DNA of 64,000 nucleotides from Branchipolynoe longqiensis (lineage: Eukaryota > Annelida > Polychaeta > Phyllodocida > Polynoidae). Shown in pieces: positions 1 through 10,284 of the stretch. Under the pieces are notes generated by a model, which had not been told where the DNA came from, did no database searches, and worked only from the letters and a program-made list of their open reading frames with translations. The DNA is taken from NCBI GenBank assembly GCA_030323885.1, contig CM059200.1, positions 1,107,436-1,171,435 of the forward strand, written 5' to 3'. A program made the position numbers and the translations under genes. Position 1 is the stretch's first letter. Every line of letters begins with the position of its first letter.

Positions 1-490
1 CTGACATCCATGGCTGATCTTGGCATCGCCGGCTGGCCTCTTGCCTACATCTGAAATTACCTCCAGAACAGGCCAGCCAGGGTATGTGTCCAAGGCACTT
101 CTTCTCCATACCTCCAACTAAAAAATGACGATCCCAGGGTGCAGTGCTCAGCCCCTCCTCTTCAATGCAGTGATGGCATCTCTCATGAGAAGGCTTAAAC
201 AAGACCTAGCCACCCAAGAGATCACAGACACAACAATGACATCGCCATCACCTGCTCCCATGCGATCAACACACAGGATCTGGCTGAGCAGGTGCTCCAC
301 CTGGTAGGAAATGCCTGCCGGGACCATGGACTAAAAATCTCCGCCACCAAGACCAAGATCATGCACATGTTCAGAGGTCAACCACTTCACCCCCTCTACC
401 TAGATGGATCCCCTATCGAATGGGTCTCCGCCTTCGACTACCTAGGTACCTGTCTGGAATGAGACCTTAACCTGATAGCCATCATCATTA
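1..490 (+). pseudogene. Broken non-LTR retrotransposon reverse transcriptase fragment
   Basis: Translating all three frames and switching between them gives a continuous reverse transcriptase palm/thumb region. Around 136-170 the bases read as the GAVLSPLLFNA block, with a one-base deletion after the codons for SP. Around 230-350 another frame gives NDIAITCSHA and then HGLKISATKTKIMHM, the usual segment after the catalytic YxDD motif and before the thumb. Around 395-460 it reads GSPIEWVSAFDYLGT, the typical YLG motif, followed by a stop at about 461. The catalytic YxDD box itself is corrupted near 225-235. At least two frameshifts and one stop make it dead. The 5' end lies outside the window. 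The clade (RTE-like or L1-like) cannot be fixed from this piece. Confidence 0.8.
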
Positions 491-529
491 CCAACTCTCT
501 AGGTACCTGTTGCTGCTCCGCGCCTGGCA

Positions 530-725
530 TTATGAGGTCAGGACAGGGACTGGGCACACAGTGTCAGGATAATGTGACTGTGTGGGACATCAGGTCATGG
601 TGCTGGCGGTCTGATTTCCCAGTGGGGCAGCACTATAAAGTCACAAGAGTGCATGCTGTCACAAGTCAGTGCACATCCTGGTGTGGCCTAGGGTCTTACT
701 GGGAGGTAAAACTACACCAACCACC
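530..725 (+). mobile_element. SINE-A fragment, head missing
   Basis: The segment begins at the GGACAGGGACTGGG equivalent of the SINE-A middle and runs through GTCAGGATAATGTGACTG, GGGCAGCACTATAAAGTC and a worn GGGAGGTAAAAC tail. The tRNA-like head is absent. It directly follows the dead LINE fragment. Confidence 0.8.
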
Positions 726-1235
726 CAGCCTCCCCGGCCCTCTCAGAGGACTGCGGTTGGGCTCTTAGGCTGCCTTTTTCCTTCCTCCCCAGCCCCACAC
801 CCCCAATTTCTCTGACCACTACCCATCGGAAGCCAACTCCCGACCACATGGGACTGTTTTCAGCAGCAGTGCCAATAAAGTGCTGCACTTCAGCCCACCA
901 ATGCAACTGAAAACTCCCCAAAAACAAACCTTAAAACAACAATGAAAGACAAATCTGATTCAAAAGCGCCCAGTGTTCAAACATGAAGACGGTACTATTA
1001 AGCACCAAATTGCCTCGCAGGCAATTAGGGAGGCTATAATTAAAAGTCGTACAGATGAAAGACATGTTTTACTGTTCGTTGAATATTAGTGGTGATTTGT
1101 TGGTGAAGCAACACTTTGGCCTGAATCTGAATAGGTTCATGGGGCCTGACTTTGAAGTAGATTGCCTTTGGAGAAGGAGATGGGAGGGGAGAGTGGGGTT
1201 GGAATGTTGTTTTGGGGGGTATGGGGATACAAAGG
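726..1235. other. Sequence with no recognised feature
   Basis: About 500 bases of moderate complexity. Short open frames exist on both strands, but none has splice-site context, recognisable domains or repeat similarity to the rest of the window that I can see. Confidence 0.5.
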
Positions 1236-1395
1236 GTGGGGGCGTGTGGGGGCGTGTGGGGGCGTGTGGGGGCGTGTGGGGGCGTGTGGGGGCGTGTGGG
1301 GGCGTGTGGGGGCGTGTGGGGGCGTGTGGGGGCGTGTGGGGGGGTGGGGGCGTGTGGGGGCGTGTGGGGGCGTGTGGGGGCGTGTGGGGCGTGTG
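1236..1395 (+). repeat. 10-bp minisatellite, GTGTGGGGGC unit
   Basis: About 15 near-identical copies of GTGTGGGGGC, with one GGGGGGTGGGGGC variant in the middle near 1338-1350. A 10-bp unit leaves the frame unconstrained, so overlapping open frames on both strands (GACGGVWGRV type and HTPPHAPTRP type) are by-products. The G runs of five fit a G-quadruplex-forming pattern. Confidence 0.95.
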
Positions 1396-1574
1396 CTGGC
1401 TTGTTGGGGTATGTGGGGGTGTAGCCATTCTGTCATTTCCTTCGCTGGTTAACCAACAGGGTACAAGCCAGCACTCCAAAATAGATCTAATATAATGGAC
1501 CAGTGTGAAACTACTACTAAATGAACCGATAGTAAAATAAATGTAATTGATAACAAAGTTACTAGCCGAATAAG

Positions 1575-1790
1575 TTAGAGCTTCCATCTCCCGTGCTGGT
1601 AGATCGTGGGGTCGTGAGTTCGAATCCTGGTCGAATCAAACCAATGACTTAAAAATTGATACTTGTCGCTTCCTAGCCAGATGCTCGGCATTACTAGGAT
1701 AGGGCAAGGAGCAGTGGAATGAGGGAGACCAGTCGTCTGCGACTGAAATTTCCCCTGCTTAAACAAAAAATGTACCAACAACAACAAACA
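1575..1790 (+). mobile_element. SINE-B (short form sharing the SINE-A head)
   Basis: The head has a B-box-like GAGTTCGAATCC at about 1616, then CAAACCAATGACTTA and TTGATACTTGTCGCTTCC as in SINE-A. After GGATAGGGCAAGG the body switches to GTGGAATGAGGGAGACC and ends with GACTGAAATTTCCCCTGC and an A/CAA-rich tail. The same alternative tail recurs near 4190, 12315 and in reverse near 4520, 19010, 30870 and 58630, so this is a separate subfamily and not a deletion of SINE-A. Confidence 0.85.
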
Positions 1791-2506
1791 TTATTGATTT
1801 GATTGATCTTCTGTCGGTGGTTTTACACCACATTGGCATTACAGGCCATATTCATGGTGAGATGTCATATCATTCTGCCATATCATTAATCAACCATCAT
1901 CTTGTTGTTATATTTGTTTACAGAAAATGCAAAAGCTTACAATCAATTATAAAATATGTGTCAAATGATACATATACAAAGTTTCAAAGGTCACAATTGC
2001 ACAAACTGTCGCAAATGGAATTAAAATCCCAGGTGAAATTCAAAGGTGTCATTATAATAACAACAGATTCTAAGTTATGTGACTTGTTCTAGTCCTTCTG
2101 TCCTCAAGGAGGCTAACAATTCTTGTTTTACATGGATACAATAATCAAGCATCCTGTTTATATTGTAGTTATACTGGCCCAAGGTCACAACAGGAAGATA
2201 AATAATAGAAGTGTATTTGAGTGTCAGTGGACGATTGTTTATAATGGACCTTGGATTACGTGAGGTATAAAGTACTTATGCAAATATTATTATGTATGTA
2301 ATTCTCCTGTCTTCTATTGTTATTATTACGACTGCTCCTGTAACCTTTCCTTTTGATATGCTCCTTTCTACTATGGGTTACTGGAGGCTGGGGTGCGGCC
2401 TGGAGACCGGGAGGCCTGCTTCCAAGCAGCTTCCTAATTCCCCTCCTTTCCTCCAGGTGGCGCCTCACCCACCTACTAACTGCCCATTTCGCCAATATAA
2501 ACAGAA
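1791..2506. other. AT-rich sequence, no gene seen
   Basis: Single-copy looking sequence with short open frames only. A CTCF-core-like site, CCTCCAGGTGGCGCC, lies at 2450-2464. I see no exon-like splice pair. Confidence 0.45.
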
Positions 2507-2848
2507 GCTTGTTTGTTTGTTGTTGTTTTACGTCCTAGCAACATCTAAGGTCATATCAGGACAGGTACCGACTTGTGACAGTGCGCACTCATGGCGACTT
2601 TATAGTGCTGTCCCACTGGGAAACCAGGCCACCGGCATCATGACCTGGTATCCCACTCAGTCACATTATCCTGACACTGAGCACACCAGTCCTTGGCCTA
2701 TCCTAATAATGCCGAGCACCTGGCTAGGAAGCGACAAGTAGCAATTTTAAAGTCATTGGTTTGACTCGACCGGGACTCGAACCCACGACCCCACGATCTA
2801 CCAGCACGGGAGACGGACGCTCTAACCCATCCCGTCTGGTCGGTTAAA
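2507..2848 (-). mobile_element. SINE-A, nearly full length
   Basis: Reading the reverse strand: head with B box GGGTTCGAGTCC near 2775, CAAACCAATGACTT, the CTTGTCGCTTCCTAGCC block, ATAATGTGACTGAGTGGG, and the tail GATGTTGCTAGGACGTAAAAC followed by CAACAACAAACAAACA. Head, body and tail are all present, so it is close to complete. Confidence 0.9.
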
Positions 2849-3094
2849 CAGAAGCAGGATAAATAATCCATATAACCAACCAAGTTGCCGTTCACAATTA
2901 GCAACTTTATCACAAGTCCACAAATAGCACAACTTCCATAAGCCCACAATGCCCCTAATAGTGTACAAACTAAAATGCTTATCATCATTTATTTGCATTT
3001 CGAAAAACAGAGTGATCGTCCCCCAACACAATCTTTATACACGTGTGATAGTGTTGAAAGGCTCCAAACGTAGACAGTATAGCCAATTGAGTTG

Positions 3095-3402
3095 TTTTGT
3101 GTATTTGTTGTTTTACGTCCTAGCAACATCGGAGGTCATATCAGGATGGGTACTGACTTGTGACAGTGCACGCACATGACGACTCTATAGTGCTGCCCCA
3201 CTGGGAGACCAGGCCCTGAGCACCATGACCTGATATCCGACTCAGTCACATTATCCTGACATTGAGCCAACCAGTCCTTGCCCTATCCTAATAATGCTGA
3301 GCACATGGCTAGGAAGCGAAAAGTATCAATTTGGGGTTCGGATCCCCTGATCTCCCAAAACAGGTGACGGACGCTCAACTCATTCGGCCATCCCATCTGG
3401 TC
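3095..3402 (-). mobile_element. SINE-A copy
   Basis: Tail at 3107-3125 (reverse of GACGTAAAACAACAAATAC), body through the reverse of GGGCAGCACTATAGAGTC near 3190, and a worn head ending in ATTCGGCCATCCCATCTGG. Some of the head around the B box is lost. Confidence 0.85.
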
Positions 3403-3469
3403 ACAATTGCGTTGAGCACCCAGTTCTCATGTGGGAGGTCAAAGATTCGAAATGCAGCTGAATGATTGT

Positions 3470-3740
3470 TTGTTTGTTGTTGTTTTACATCCTAGCATCA
3501 TCTAAGGTCATATCAGGACGGGTACCGATTTGTGGCAGTATACATGCATGGTAACTTTATAGTGCCACCCCACTGGGAGACCAAGCACCATGACCCGATA
3601 TCTCATGCAGTCCCATTATGCTGATCCTGTCTTAACCAGTCCTTGTCCTATCAATGCCAAGCACCAGGCTAGGTAGTGACAAGTATACATTTTATAAGTC
3701 ATTGGTCGCTGTACCGATTCGGCCACCATGTCCAGTGTCC
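3470..3740 (-). mobile_element. SINE-A copy with internal losses
   Basis: Reverse-strand tail GATGATGCTAGGATGTAAAAC at about 3480-3505, body blocks diverged (GGTGGCACTATAAAG near 3555), head reduced to the segment that reads ATTCGGCCACCATG on the plus strand. It is the third minus-strand SINE-A within 1.25 kb. Confidence 0.8.
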
Positions 3741-3744
3741 AACT

Positions 3745-4235
3745 GAATGAAATCAATGACTTAAATATTGATACTTGCCATTAACTAGCCAGACACTCTG
3801 CATTAGTAAGATGGTGTGGGAGCAGGATGTAGCTCAGGTGGTAGAGTGTCCAGCTGTGTAGGTGTGGGTCATCCGATCGATCCTGGTATGGGGACACATT
3901 TGCAGTTGGGGCTATTTTCAGTTCCAACCAGTGGTCCACAACTGGTTCATCAAAGGCTGTGGTTTGTGCTGTCCTGTTTGTAGGAAAGTGCATATAAAAG
4001 ACCCCTTGCTGATTATCAGAAAGAATAGCCTATGTGGCGGCAGCAGGTTTCCTCTAAAGAAATCTGTCAGAATGATCAAATGCTTGACACCCAATAGCTG
4101 ATGATGAAAATCAATGTGCTCTAGAGGCGTCATTAAATAAAACAAACTTTATTTTTAGTAAGATGGTGCAAACAGTGCTCAGTAGAATAAGGAAGACCAA
4201 ACGCCTAGGATTGAAATTCATGTTGTGTAATCAAA
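3745..4235 (+). mobile_element. SINE-B interrupted by SINE-D
   Basis: Left part 3745-3816 holds AATCAATGACTTA and TTGATACTTGCC; right part 4169-4235 resumes with CAGTGCTCAGTAGAATAAGG and the SINE-B ending GATTGAAATTCATG. The inserted SINE-D duplicated TTAGTAAGATGGTG at both junctions, which proves the two parts were once joined and gives the order of insertion. Confidence 0.85.
3817..4154 (+). mobile_element. SINE-D, complete molluscan-type tRNA SINE with target duplication
   Basis: A 338-bp element. The tRNA-like head has an A box at GTAGCTCAGGTGGTAGAG (about 3830) and a B box at GATCGATCCTGG (about 3877). The body contains CCAACCAGTGGTCCACAACT, GTGCATATAAAAGACCCCTT and GTGGCGGCAGCAGGTTTCCT, and the end reads CATTAAATAAAACAAACTTT. 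This body and tail type is one I recognise as widespread in molluscan genomes. Perfect 14-bp target duplications TTAGTAAGATGGTG flank it (3803-3816 and 4155-4168). It is complete and little diverged, so it inserted fairly recently into an older SINE-B. Confidence 0.9.
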
Positions 4236-4519
4236 GAACGTAACTGAAGAACAAAAGAAAAAAGCAGCCACATCCCAAGAAACTTACGCCTCATCCCATC
4301 ATAAGAACGCAGCCACCATGATGCCACTTAGGATGCTACCCAGAACTATCTGTCATGCCCCGTAAGTTTCCACATTGAAGTGTCTTCAGAAGCCGCCATC
4401 TTGTCTACACGCAGACATCAGCACCACATTCAGACTCATTAATCCACATTCATTAATAACAAATGTTGAACACACCACCATTTGTTGATATTCATTAGAA
4501 ATAAAGAAGTCTTTATGAC
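4236..4519. other. Sequence between SINEs, one YY1-like site
   Basis: No gene seen. GCCGCCATCTTG at about 4394-4405 is an exact match to the core of the animal YY1 consensus. The stretch is otherwise AT-rich with repeated CATTCATTAA words. Confidence 0.4.
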
Positions 4520-4735
4520 ATTCATTAATTAAGCCGAGGAAACTTCAATCACCATCAATCGGTCTTCCTCATTGTGCTGTTCTCTTACCCTAGTAATGCC
4601 AAGCGCCAGACTAGGTAGCGGTAAGTATACATTTTTAAGTCACTGGCTTGATTCAGCGTAATTTGAATCCAATGTATTTGAATCTCATGACCTCCTACAC
4701 GGGACACGGGTGTTCAACTCATTTGTCGATTATGT
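4520..4735 (-). mobile_element. SINE-B copy
   Basis: Reverse-strand SINE-B tail GAAGTTTCCTCGGCTTAAT near 4533-4551, the GAGGAAGACCGAT block, GTGCTTGGCATTACTAGGGT equivalent and a head that has lost its tRNA boxes. Confidence 0.75.
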
Positions 4736-4956
4736 TTATTGAAAAATTATAGGAAATATACACATGGCCAAAGCAACATATATCGACTATAGCCTCATAT
4801 CATATTCTACAAGGTCTGAATATTTAGAGGTATTTAATCCATTATGCCTTTATTCTATATGACAAAATAACTATATTTGTTATATAGTCAGGAAACAAAC
4901 AAATTAATGTCGTCTTTGAGCTGAGCTAAAGAACCTTATACATGGGATTATATATT

Positions 4957-5358
4957 CAGGGATGAAAGTGGTTTCCAGGAAAAAACGCGGAAAACAAACC
5001 GAAATTATTACACCGAAGGCAAATTTCCACGATAATGCAGATCTTCTCCATAGACTTAGCATTGTCAGGGAATCGCGGAAAAATACTGGAAGTCAGGTTT
5101 CAACTAGCCTTGTTGTGATTGCATCATCGCCCATATCTAACACTTTCTTGCTTAGGTTTGATCTTCTAGCTACATCTAAGGTCATATAAGAATGGGATTC
5201 AACATCCAACTGTTGTCATATACATCTAACTGTTGTCATATACATCTGTTGTCATCCAACTGTTGTCATATACATCTAATTTTTTTAAATGTTAACGTTA
5301 ATCGGTGAATATAAGAAATCCAGGAAATCTGCCTAACTGTGGAGATCTTTCATCCCTG
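4957..5358 (+). mobile_element. MITE with CAGGGATGAAAG terminal inverted repeats, copy 1
   Basis: Begins CAGGGATGAAAGTGG and ends CTTTCATCCCTG, a 12-bp exact terminal inverted repeat. Internal words GGAAAAAACGCGGAAAAC, GGGAATCGCGGAAAAA and TCGCCCATATCTAAC recur in the second copy at 6975-7347. Between about 5205 and 5280 the copy carries a local tandem repeat of TGTTGTCATATACATCTAAC that the second copy lacks. No transposase is encoded. Confidence 0.8.
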
Positions 5359-5439
5359 TATATTGGGTTTGACTAAACGAAATAGATCCGAGAGGGAGGT
5401 ATTCCCTCAGAAATGGGATCATTTATCACATCAGACGAT

Positions 5440-5980
5440 ATTTAGTCAAATCAAACCCCAGTTTCACAGAATAGACGACATGTGGGCAGAACAGAGGACA
5501 TTTAGACAAAACAAATATTATGCACTCAGACTATGCAGGATTCGCCAGAGCAGACAACAATTGTTCAAACAAATATTGATTCAGAACAGGCAACATGAGG
5601 CAGAGCAGACAATATTTGTTCAAACAAATATTGATTCAGAACAGATGACATAAGGCAGAGCAGACAAGGTTTGTTAAAACAGATATTGATTCAGAACAGA
5701 TGACATAAGGCAGAGCAGACAACATTTGTTAAAACAAATATTGATTCAGAACAGATGACATAAGGCAGCACAGACGACAATTAGTCAAAACAAACACATC
5801 TTACTCAAAACAGATGACAGTTATACACACCAGTTTTCAAGGCACCCATAAGAGAGCCGACTTGCAGCCCAAACAGAAGGCCATTTGTGTCATTTATGCA
5901 GAACACGAAGTCAGAGCAGACGACAGTTACTCGGAGTAGACGACTTGCAGGTAAAGCAGACGACACATTCAGTGGGCGGT
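5440..5980 (+). repeat. 55-bp tandem repeat and diverged GCAGACGAC-containing copies
   Basis: CAGAC starts at 5551, 5606, 5661, 5716 and 5771, an exact 55-bp period. The unit holds AGAGCAGACAACATTTGTTA, then AACAAATATTGATTCAGAAC and AGATGACATAAGG. On both sides (5460-5540 and 5770-5975) are looser copies containing AGCAGACGACA. The core word links this block to the 102-bp satellite at 17600-18710. Confidence 0.9.
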
Positions 5981-6047
5981 GTACGCGTTAGGCAGGTTCC
6001 ATGTGAACACCACCCCTACATATAGCCGAACGGAGGCTAAGCTAGGA

Positions 6048-6190
6048 GGTAGTGTGTGGGTGTGGGTGTGTGAGGTGTGGGATGTGGGTATCTGGGATGT
6101 GGGGGTGTGGGGGTGTGGGGTGTGGGATGTGGGCGCTGGATGGGGCGTGGATGGAGGGTGTGGGGGTGTCTGAGGGGATGGTGGATGGGA
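6048..6190 (+). repeat. GTGTGGG-type low-complexity tract
   Basis: G/T-rich sequence of TGTGGG, GATGTGGG and GGGGTGTG words that grades into the purine tract beginning at 6230. No regular period. Confidence 0.85.
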
Positions 6191-6229
6191 CGCAAGAGCA
6201 GCGACATGGAAGCTGCATCATGTTGAGTA

Positions 6230-6785
6230 GGGGTGGGTGGAAGGGTGGGGGATGGGGGAATGGAGGGGAGGGAGAGGGGAGGGAGACGGGATGGGAGGGG
6301 GAGGGGACTGGGGGAGAGGGGATGTAGGGGGGAGGGGAGGGGTCGGGAGAGGGAGAAGGAGGGGAGGGGGAAGGGGAAGGGAGAGGAAGGGGAGGGGAAT
6401 AGGAGCCGGATGGGAGAGGCATGGGGAGGGGGAGGGGATGGGGGATGGGGGAAGGAAGGGAGGGAGAGGGAAGGGAGACGGGATGGGAGGGGAGGGGACG
6501 GGCGATAGGGGAGGGAGAGGGGAGGGGAGGGGGGAGGGATGGGGAGGGGAGAGGAGGGAGAGGGGAGGGGAGGGGGAGGGGGAGGGGACGGGGGAGGGGA
6601 GAGTGGGAGGAGAGGGGAGGGGGAAGAGAAGGGGGAGGGAGAGTTGGGGTAGGGGATGGGGAGGGGGGAAGGGAGAGGGAGGTGAGAAGGAGAAGGAGGT
6701 GAAGGCGAAGGGGAAGGGGAAGGGGGGGGGGAGAGGAGAGTGGGAGGAGAGGGGATGGGGGAGTGGGAGGAGAGGGGAGGAGAGC
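6230..6785 (+). repeat. Polypurine tract, GGGGAGGG/GGGAGAGG words
   Basis: About 555 bases that are nearly all G or A on the plus strand, with many runs of four or more G. Such a strand can form G-quadruplexes and, by mirror symmetry, triplex DNA. Proline/serine-rich frames on the minus strand (up to 262 codons) come from the composition and have no domain. Confidence 0.95.
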
Positions 6786-6799
6786 CTTCATCAAAACTC

Positions 6800-6865
6800 C
6801 GAACATTAGTTCTTCCCATTGTCACCAGAGGGCAGGTTGGTGGTGGAAATCGTCTATTGTTCGTC
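6800..6865 (+). repeat. Single diverged unit of the about 100-bp CTCF-like repeat
   Basis: ACATTAGTTCTTCCCATTGT, then CACCAGAGGGCAGGTTGG and GGTGGAAATCGTCTA match the unit that is tandem at 10290-10800 and 31230-31580. CACCAGAGGGCAG at 6823-6835 is a close match to the animal CTCF core. Confidence 0.7.
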
Positions 6866-6974
6866 TATCTTCGACAGTCATTCTCTACACGTTAACCATT
6901 CACCACTGCACTCACCACAAGACAGATACCATTACACCTGAATTGCATGCTTCCTTATGACATCAATTGCAGCA

Positions 6975-7347
6975 TTACAGACTTGAAAGTGGTCTCCGAC
7001 AAAAAAAACGGAAATCACGCCGAGACCTTGATGCCACTGGCGAATTTCCGCGAAAATGCGGATTTCACCCCATAGGATTGGCACTGTTAAGGAATCGCCG
7101 AAAAATGCTGGAAATTAGGTTTCAACTGTCCTTCTGACTATATTATCGCCCGTATCTAACCCTTTCTTGCCTGAGTTTGATGTTCTGGCAACATTTAACG
7201 TCACACAAACACAATTTGGATGAATCAATTGTTGACATATCATATACATATATATAATATATATATATATATTTATATATATATATATAATCGGTAAATA
7301 TAAAAAATCGCGGAAATCCGCGAAATCGCGGAGATCTTCCATCCCTG
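6975..7347 (+). mobile_element. MITE with CAGGGATGGAAG-type ends, copy 2
   Basis: Shares with 4957-5358 the words GAAAGTGGTCTCCGAC, CCGCGAAAATGCGGATTT, GGAATCGCCGAAAAATGCTG and TATCGCCCGTATCTAACCC, and ends in CTTCCATCCCTG. The left terminal repeat is worn. A TA-rich run at 7240-7300 replaces the TGTTGTCATA repeats of copy 1. Confidence 0.75.
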
Positions 7348-7809
7348 CAAAAAGAGACAACTGGCTACCCACAGTCGAGGCATTTACTGAACTCCTTCCA
7401 TCGAATGATTGTGTTTTATTGAGTTGCCATAAGAGCAGACGACATTTTCTATTTTTGCAGCAGACCACAATTTAGTTAAGCAGAGGATATAGTGCAGCTC
7501 TAGCAGGGTGAGGGCTGGGCGGGGGCTGAGCCTGCCAAGATAAGTGAGATAATCTGCATCTGAGCCACTGGATTCCCTGCCTCTCCGCCATCTTGGAATG
7601 CATCGCCTGGCATCGAATACGGGTATTCCAAGTTCCGCTTGTCCTCCAAGTTGGACTGAAGCTGCGACTCAGGACACCGGGTCGCAGCTTCAGCTTACAT
7701 GGCGGCATGCAAGGGAGGTTGTGCACACTCATATGTACACAAAGGGGTATTTTATATAATGTAAAATATTTGCTAGGACAATTACTCTGCAATCAACATT
7801 AGTAGTGTA
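7348..7809. other. Mixed sequence, no gene; one satellite word
   Basis: AGCAGACGACATTTT at 7434-7448 is a lone copy of the satellite word. CCGCCATCTTGGAATGC at about 7585 is a YY1-type site. Short inverted words CTGAAGCTGCGACTCAG/GTCGCAGCTTCAG (about 7659-7694) can fold into a hairpin. No exon signals seen. Confidence 0.4.
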
Positions 7810-8165
7810 GTATCCTGTATATATGAGCCCTACTACGCCGTTGGGTCGGAGACTACACCGCGCACCTATGCAGTTATACTGAACTGCGCTAGGTGGCGGC
7901 AGGCTAGCCACCGGGCGAACTCCCGATGGAGCCACCCTCTACTGCGTGTGGCTAGCTCACCCCCCCACCCGCCTATAGAGGCGACGTGGGACTTGGCGAG
8001 TTAGAGGGTGGGTCACTTGACTGTGGACGCCGCGGAGAGCAGAGAGGTTTAATAATAAACCAAGTTGAAGCGTACTTATATCAAATCTTGGCATTCTTCC
8101 GTGTGCGCGTGGCAGTGTGAGGAGGAAGTTATGCGGCCATTATAGTAATAAATGTATGGCAAGAA
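7810..8165 (+). promoter_or_regulatory. LTR-like or promoter-like block, TATA to AATAAA
   Basis: A TATA-like TGTATATATGAG (7816-7827) is followed by about 220 GC-rich bases and AATAATAAACC with an AATAAA signal at 8054-8059. A CTCF-core-like TGCGCTAGGTGGCGGC lies at 7885-7900. TATA then polyadenylation signal at this spacing is the layout of a retroviral-type LTR or a very short transcription unit. I could not find paired TG...CA ends or a target duplication, so this is only a suggestion. Confidence 0.25.
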
Positions 8166-8519
8166 TCCTACCCGGTTTGGTCATCAGGAGGAGGCGCATG
8201 GTTATCAGCGCAAAGTGAGTTTAACGTATAGGGTCTATCATGATGGATGCGAGTAGGAAGGGCGTCAACCCCGACTTTCCGCGCTTGAGCTGTAGCTGTG
8301 ACCTTGCACGCTGCCTCACAGCTTCAGTCCTTCCTGAGAGCCCAGAGCAATTATATTCTAAATACACGCATTCGATTGGGAAAAAGAATATTTATCCACG
8401 CCCGCTTTGGTTGAGATGGCAATGCTGGTAAATATATCCGATGTGTGCTGATCTACGCAACTATAATGCAAATCATGTCTGCGCATGCGCGTAAAGTATT
8501 ACCGGATGTTTGGGAGTGG
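8166..8519. other. No recognised feature
   Basis: Moderate-complexity sequence with one 63-codon frame and no splice or domain support. CTGCGCATGCGCGTAAAG near 8480 resembles an NRF1 site. Confidence 0.4.
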
Positions 8520-8612
8520 CTGAGAGGAGGAAGCTGGGTGGAAGGAGGGGATCTGTGTGTGTGGGGGTGGGTGGGTGGGGGTTGGGGGGTTGGGGGGTAT
8601 ATCACAGGGGGA
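8520..8612 (+). repeat. Short G/T-rich tract
   Basis: GTGTGTGGGGGTGGGTGGG followed by GGGTTGGGG words; low complexity with potential G-quadruplex runs. Confidence 0.8.
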
Positions 8613-8754
8613 CTAACGTTATTTATGTGCAGTTAATACATTCGCTCGCTTGTGATTGGATGATAGTACCAGCGATGAGTAATGAAACATAGGCTCACTA
8701 GGTGGTACTGTCTATCGCAGCAACAGCATCCGCCAGTTTATTTCTACCAATGTT

Positions 8755-9104
8755 TTGTTTGTTTGTTTTTGTTTTACATCCTAGCAACATCTAAGGTAAT
8801 ATCAGGACGGGTACCGACTTGTGAAGGTGCGCGCTCATGGCGACTTTATAGTGCTTCCCCACTGGGAGACCAGACCACCAGCACCATGACCTGATATCCC
8901 ACTTAGTCACATTATCCTGACACTGAGCCAAGCAGTCCTTACCCTATCCTAATAATGCCGCGCGCCAGGCTATAGTAAGCAACAAGTATCAATTTTTAAG
9001 TAATCAGTTTGACTAGACCAGAATCCCACAAACTCATGGGTTCGGATCTTCCAATCTCCCAAAACAGGAGACGGACGCTCTACTCATTTGGCCGCCCAGT
9101 CTGG
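8755..9104 (-). mobile_element. SINE-A, nearly full length
   Basis: Tail reads in reverse as GATGTTGCTAGGATGTAAAAC with an extended CAAACAAACAAAACA end, so the A/CAA tail is well kept. Body intact; head runs to the Y-rich segment that ends GGCCGCCCAGTCTGGTC on the plus strand. Confidence 0.9.
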
Positions 9105-9430
9105 TCAGCGTCCCTGATACCAAACTGCAGCTGGCCTCTCTACTCCCAACCATTAAGGCTTATTTCACCAGCAACTCTTCTACCTCTCCTAAACATAACT
9201 GTCGTTTAAGCACATGTGTGCTAGCTGTAAGGGCCCACCTGAAACAATCCACACCTGTACTATCTATCTCCGTCAGTCTTCAGCAATATCACCAGGTCTC
9301 TACACCATTCATTTATTATAAATTTTATTAGGGGTCCCCACAGTTTACCAATAGACCTCATCATGTAGCCCCACATCAGTGTACCTACTATTTCCCGACA
9401 ATGTTCAACAGATAAACCAATCTTACCCAC
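9105..9430. other. No recognised feature
   Basis: Pyrimidine-rich, moderate complexity. No exon-like signals or similarity to other parts of the window seen. Confidence 0.4.
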
Positions 9431-9600
9431 ACTGAAACCAATGCGCCCCGATTGAATGCGAATTCGGATATAACAGAATAATTCACTGGACCCAGAATTC
9501 CTTAATTGAAAGATAATTCAGTAAATTGAACCCCGATTTGGGGCGACCCCGCTGTTTTCGGGATGGAATTGTATGGTCGTAATAACGGGGTTTAACTGTA
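9431..9600 (+). mobile_element. 3' end of a pogo/Tigger-like element (different subfamily)
   Basis: Ends with ATAACGGGGTTTAACTGTA, whose reverse complement TACAGTTAAACCCCGTTAT is the form of a TA-flanked CAGT terminal repeat. Internal words GATATAACAGAATAATTCAC and AATTGAACCCCGATTTGG. The left terminus is not found. It is distinct in sequence from the elements at 19245 and 34535 although the terminus is alike. Confidence 0.5.
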
Positions 9601-9697
9601 CTAACCAAAGTAAGTATCATTTGATCACGTGATCTGTGTATCTATGGGGACACACCATGGGGTGGGCTATGTACATTTCGTCAACTCTGCTGCCGGG

Positions 9698-10005
9698 TTG
9701 ATTGTTGGAGTTTTACGTCCTGGCACATCTTAGGTCATATCAGGATGGGTACCGACTTGTGACAGTGCACACTCATGGTGACTTAATAGTGCTGCCCCAC
9801 TGGGAAATCAGGCTGCCAGTAACATGATCCTATATCCCAATCAGTCACATTATCCTGACACTGAACTAACAGGTCCTCACGGCTTGCCCTATCCTATTAA
9901 TGCCAAGCACTAGGCTAGGTAGCGACAAGTATAAATTTGATGTCATGGGTTTAACTCGACCGGGAACCAAACCCCTGATATCCCACATGCGACACCGGGC
10001 ATGCG
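9698..10005 (-). mobile_element. SINE-A copy
   Basis: Tail reverse GATGTGCCAGGACGTAAAAC, body through the CACTATTAAGTCACC block, and a head ending near 9995. The B box survives only as GGTTTGGTTCCC. Confidence 0.85.
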
Positions 10006-10245
10006 CAGTCTTAGCGCTTTAAATCTAGTTCTGGTTTTTCCGATTATGTTGTAGTTAAACTGCGGAGACCGATTGCACACACCGCACAGACAGACACAGG
10101 TAGCAGATCATGCTACCAACATCCCTGCATTACACAGCAACCGCGCATGCACGCACAACTGTCGCCTGCCAGGCGCCATCCTGGAAATTGTGACATTGAA
10201 GATGACATTTGGGGTAAAAACAATCAATAGACCTTTTCCGTGGAG

Positions 10246-10247
<2 letters not shown>

Positions 10248-10278
<31 letters not shown>
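10248..10278. repeat. (AT)n microsatellite
   Basis: About 15 AT dinucleotides followed by ACACAC. Confidence 0.95.
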
Positions 10279-10283
<5 letters not shown>

Positions 10284-10284
10284 G

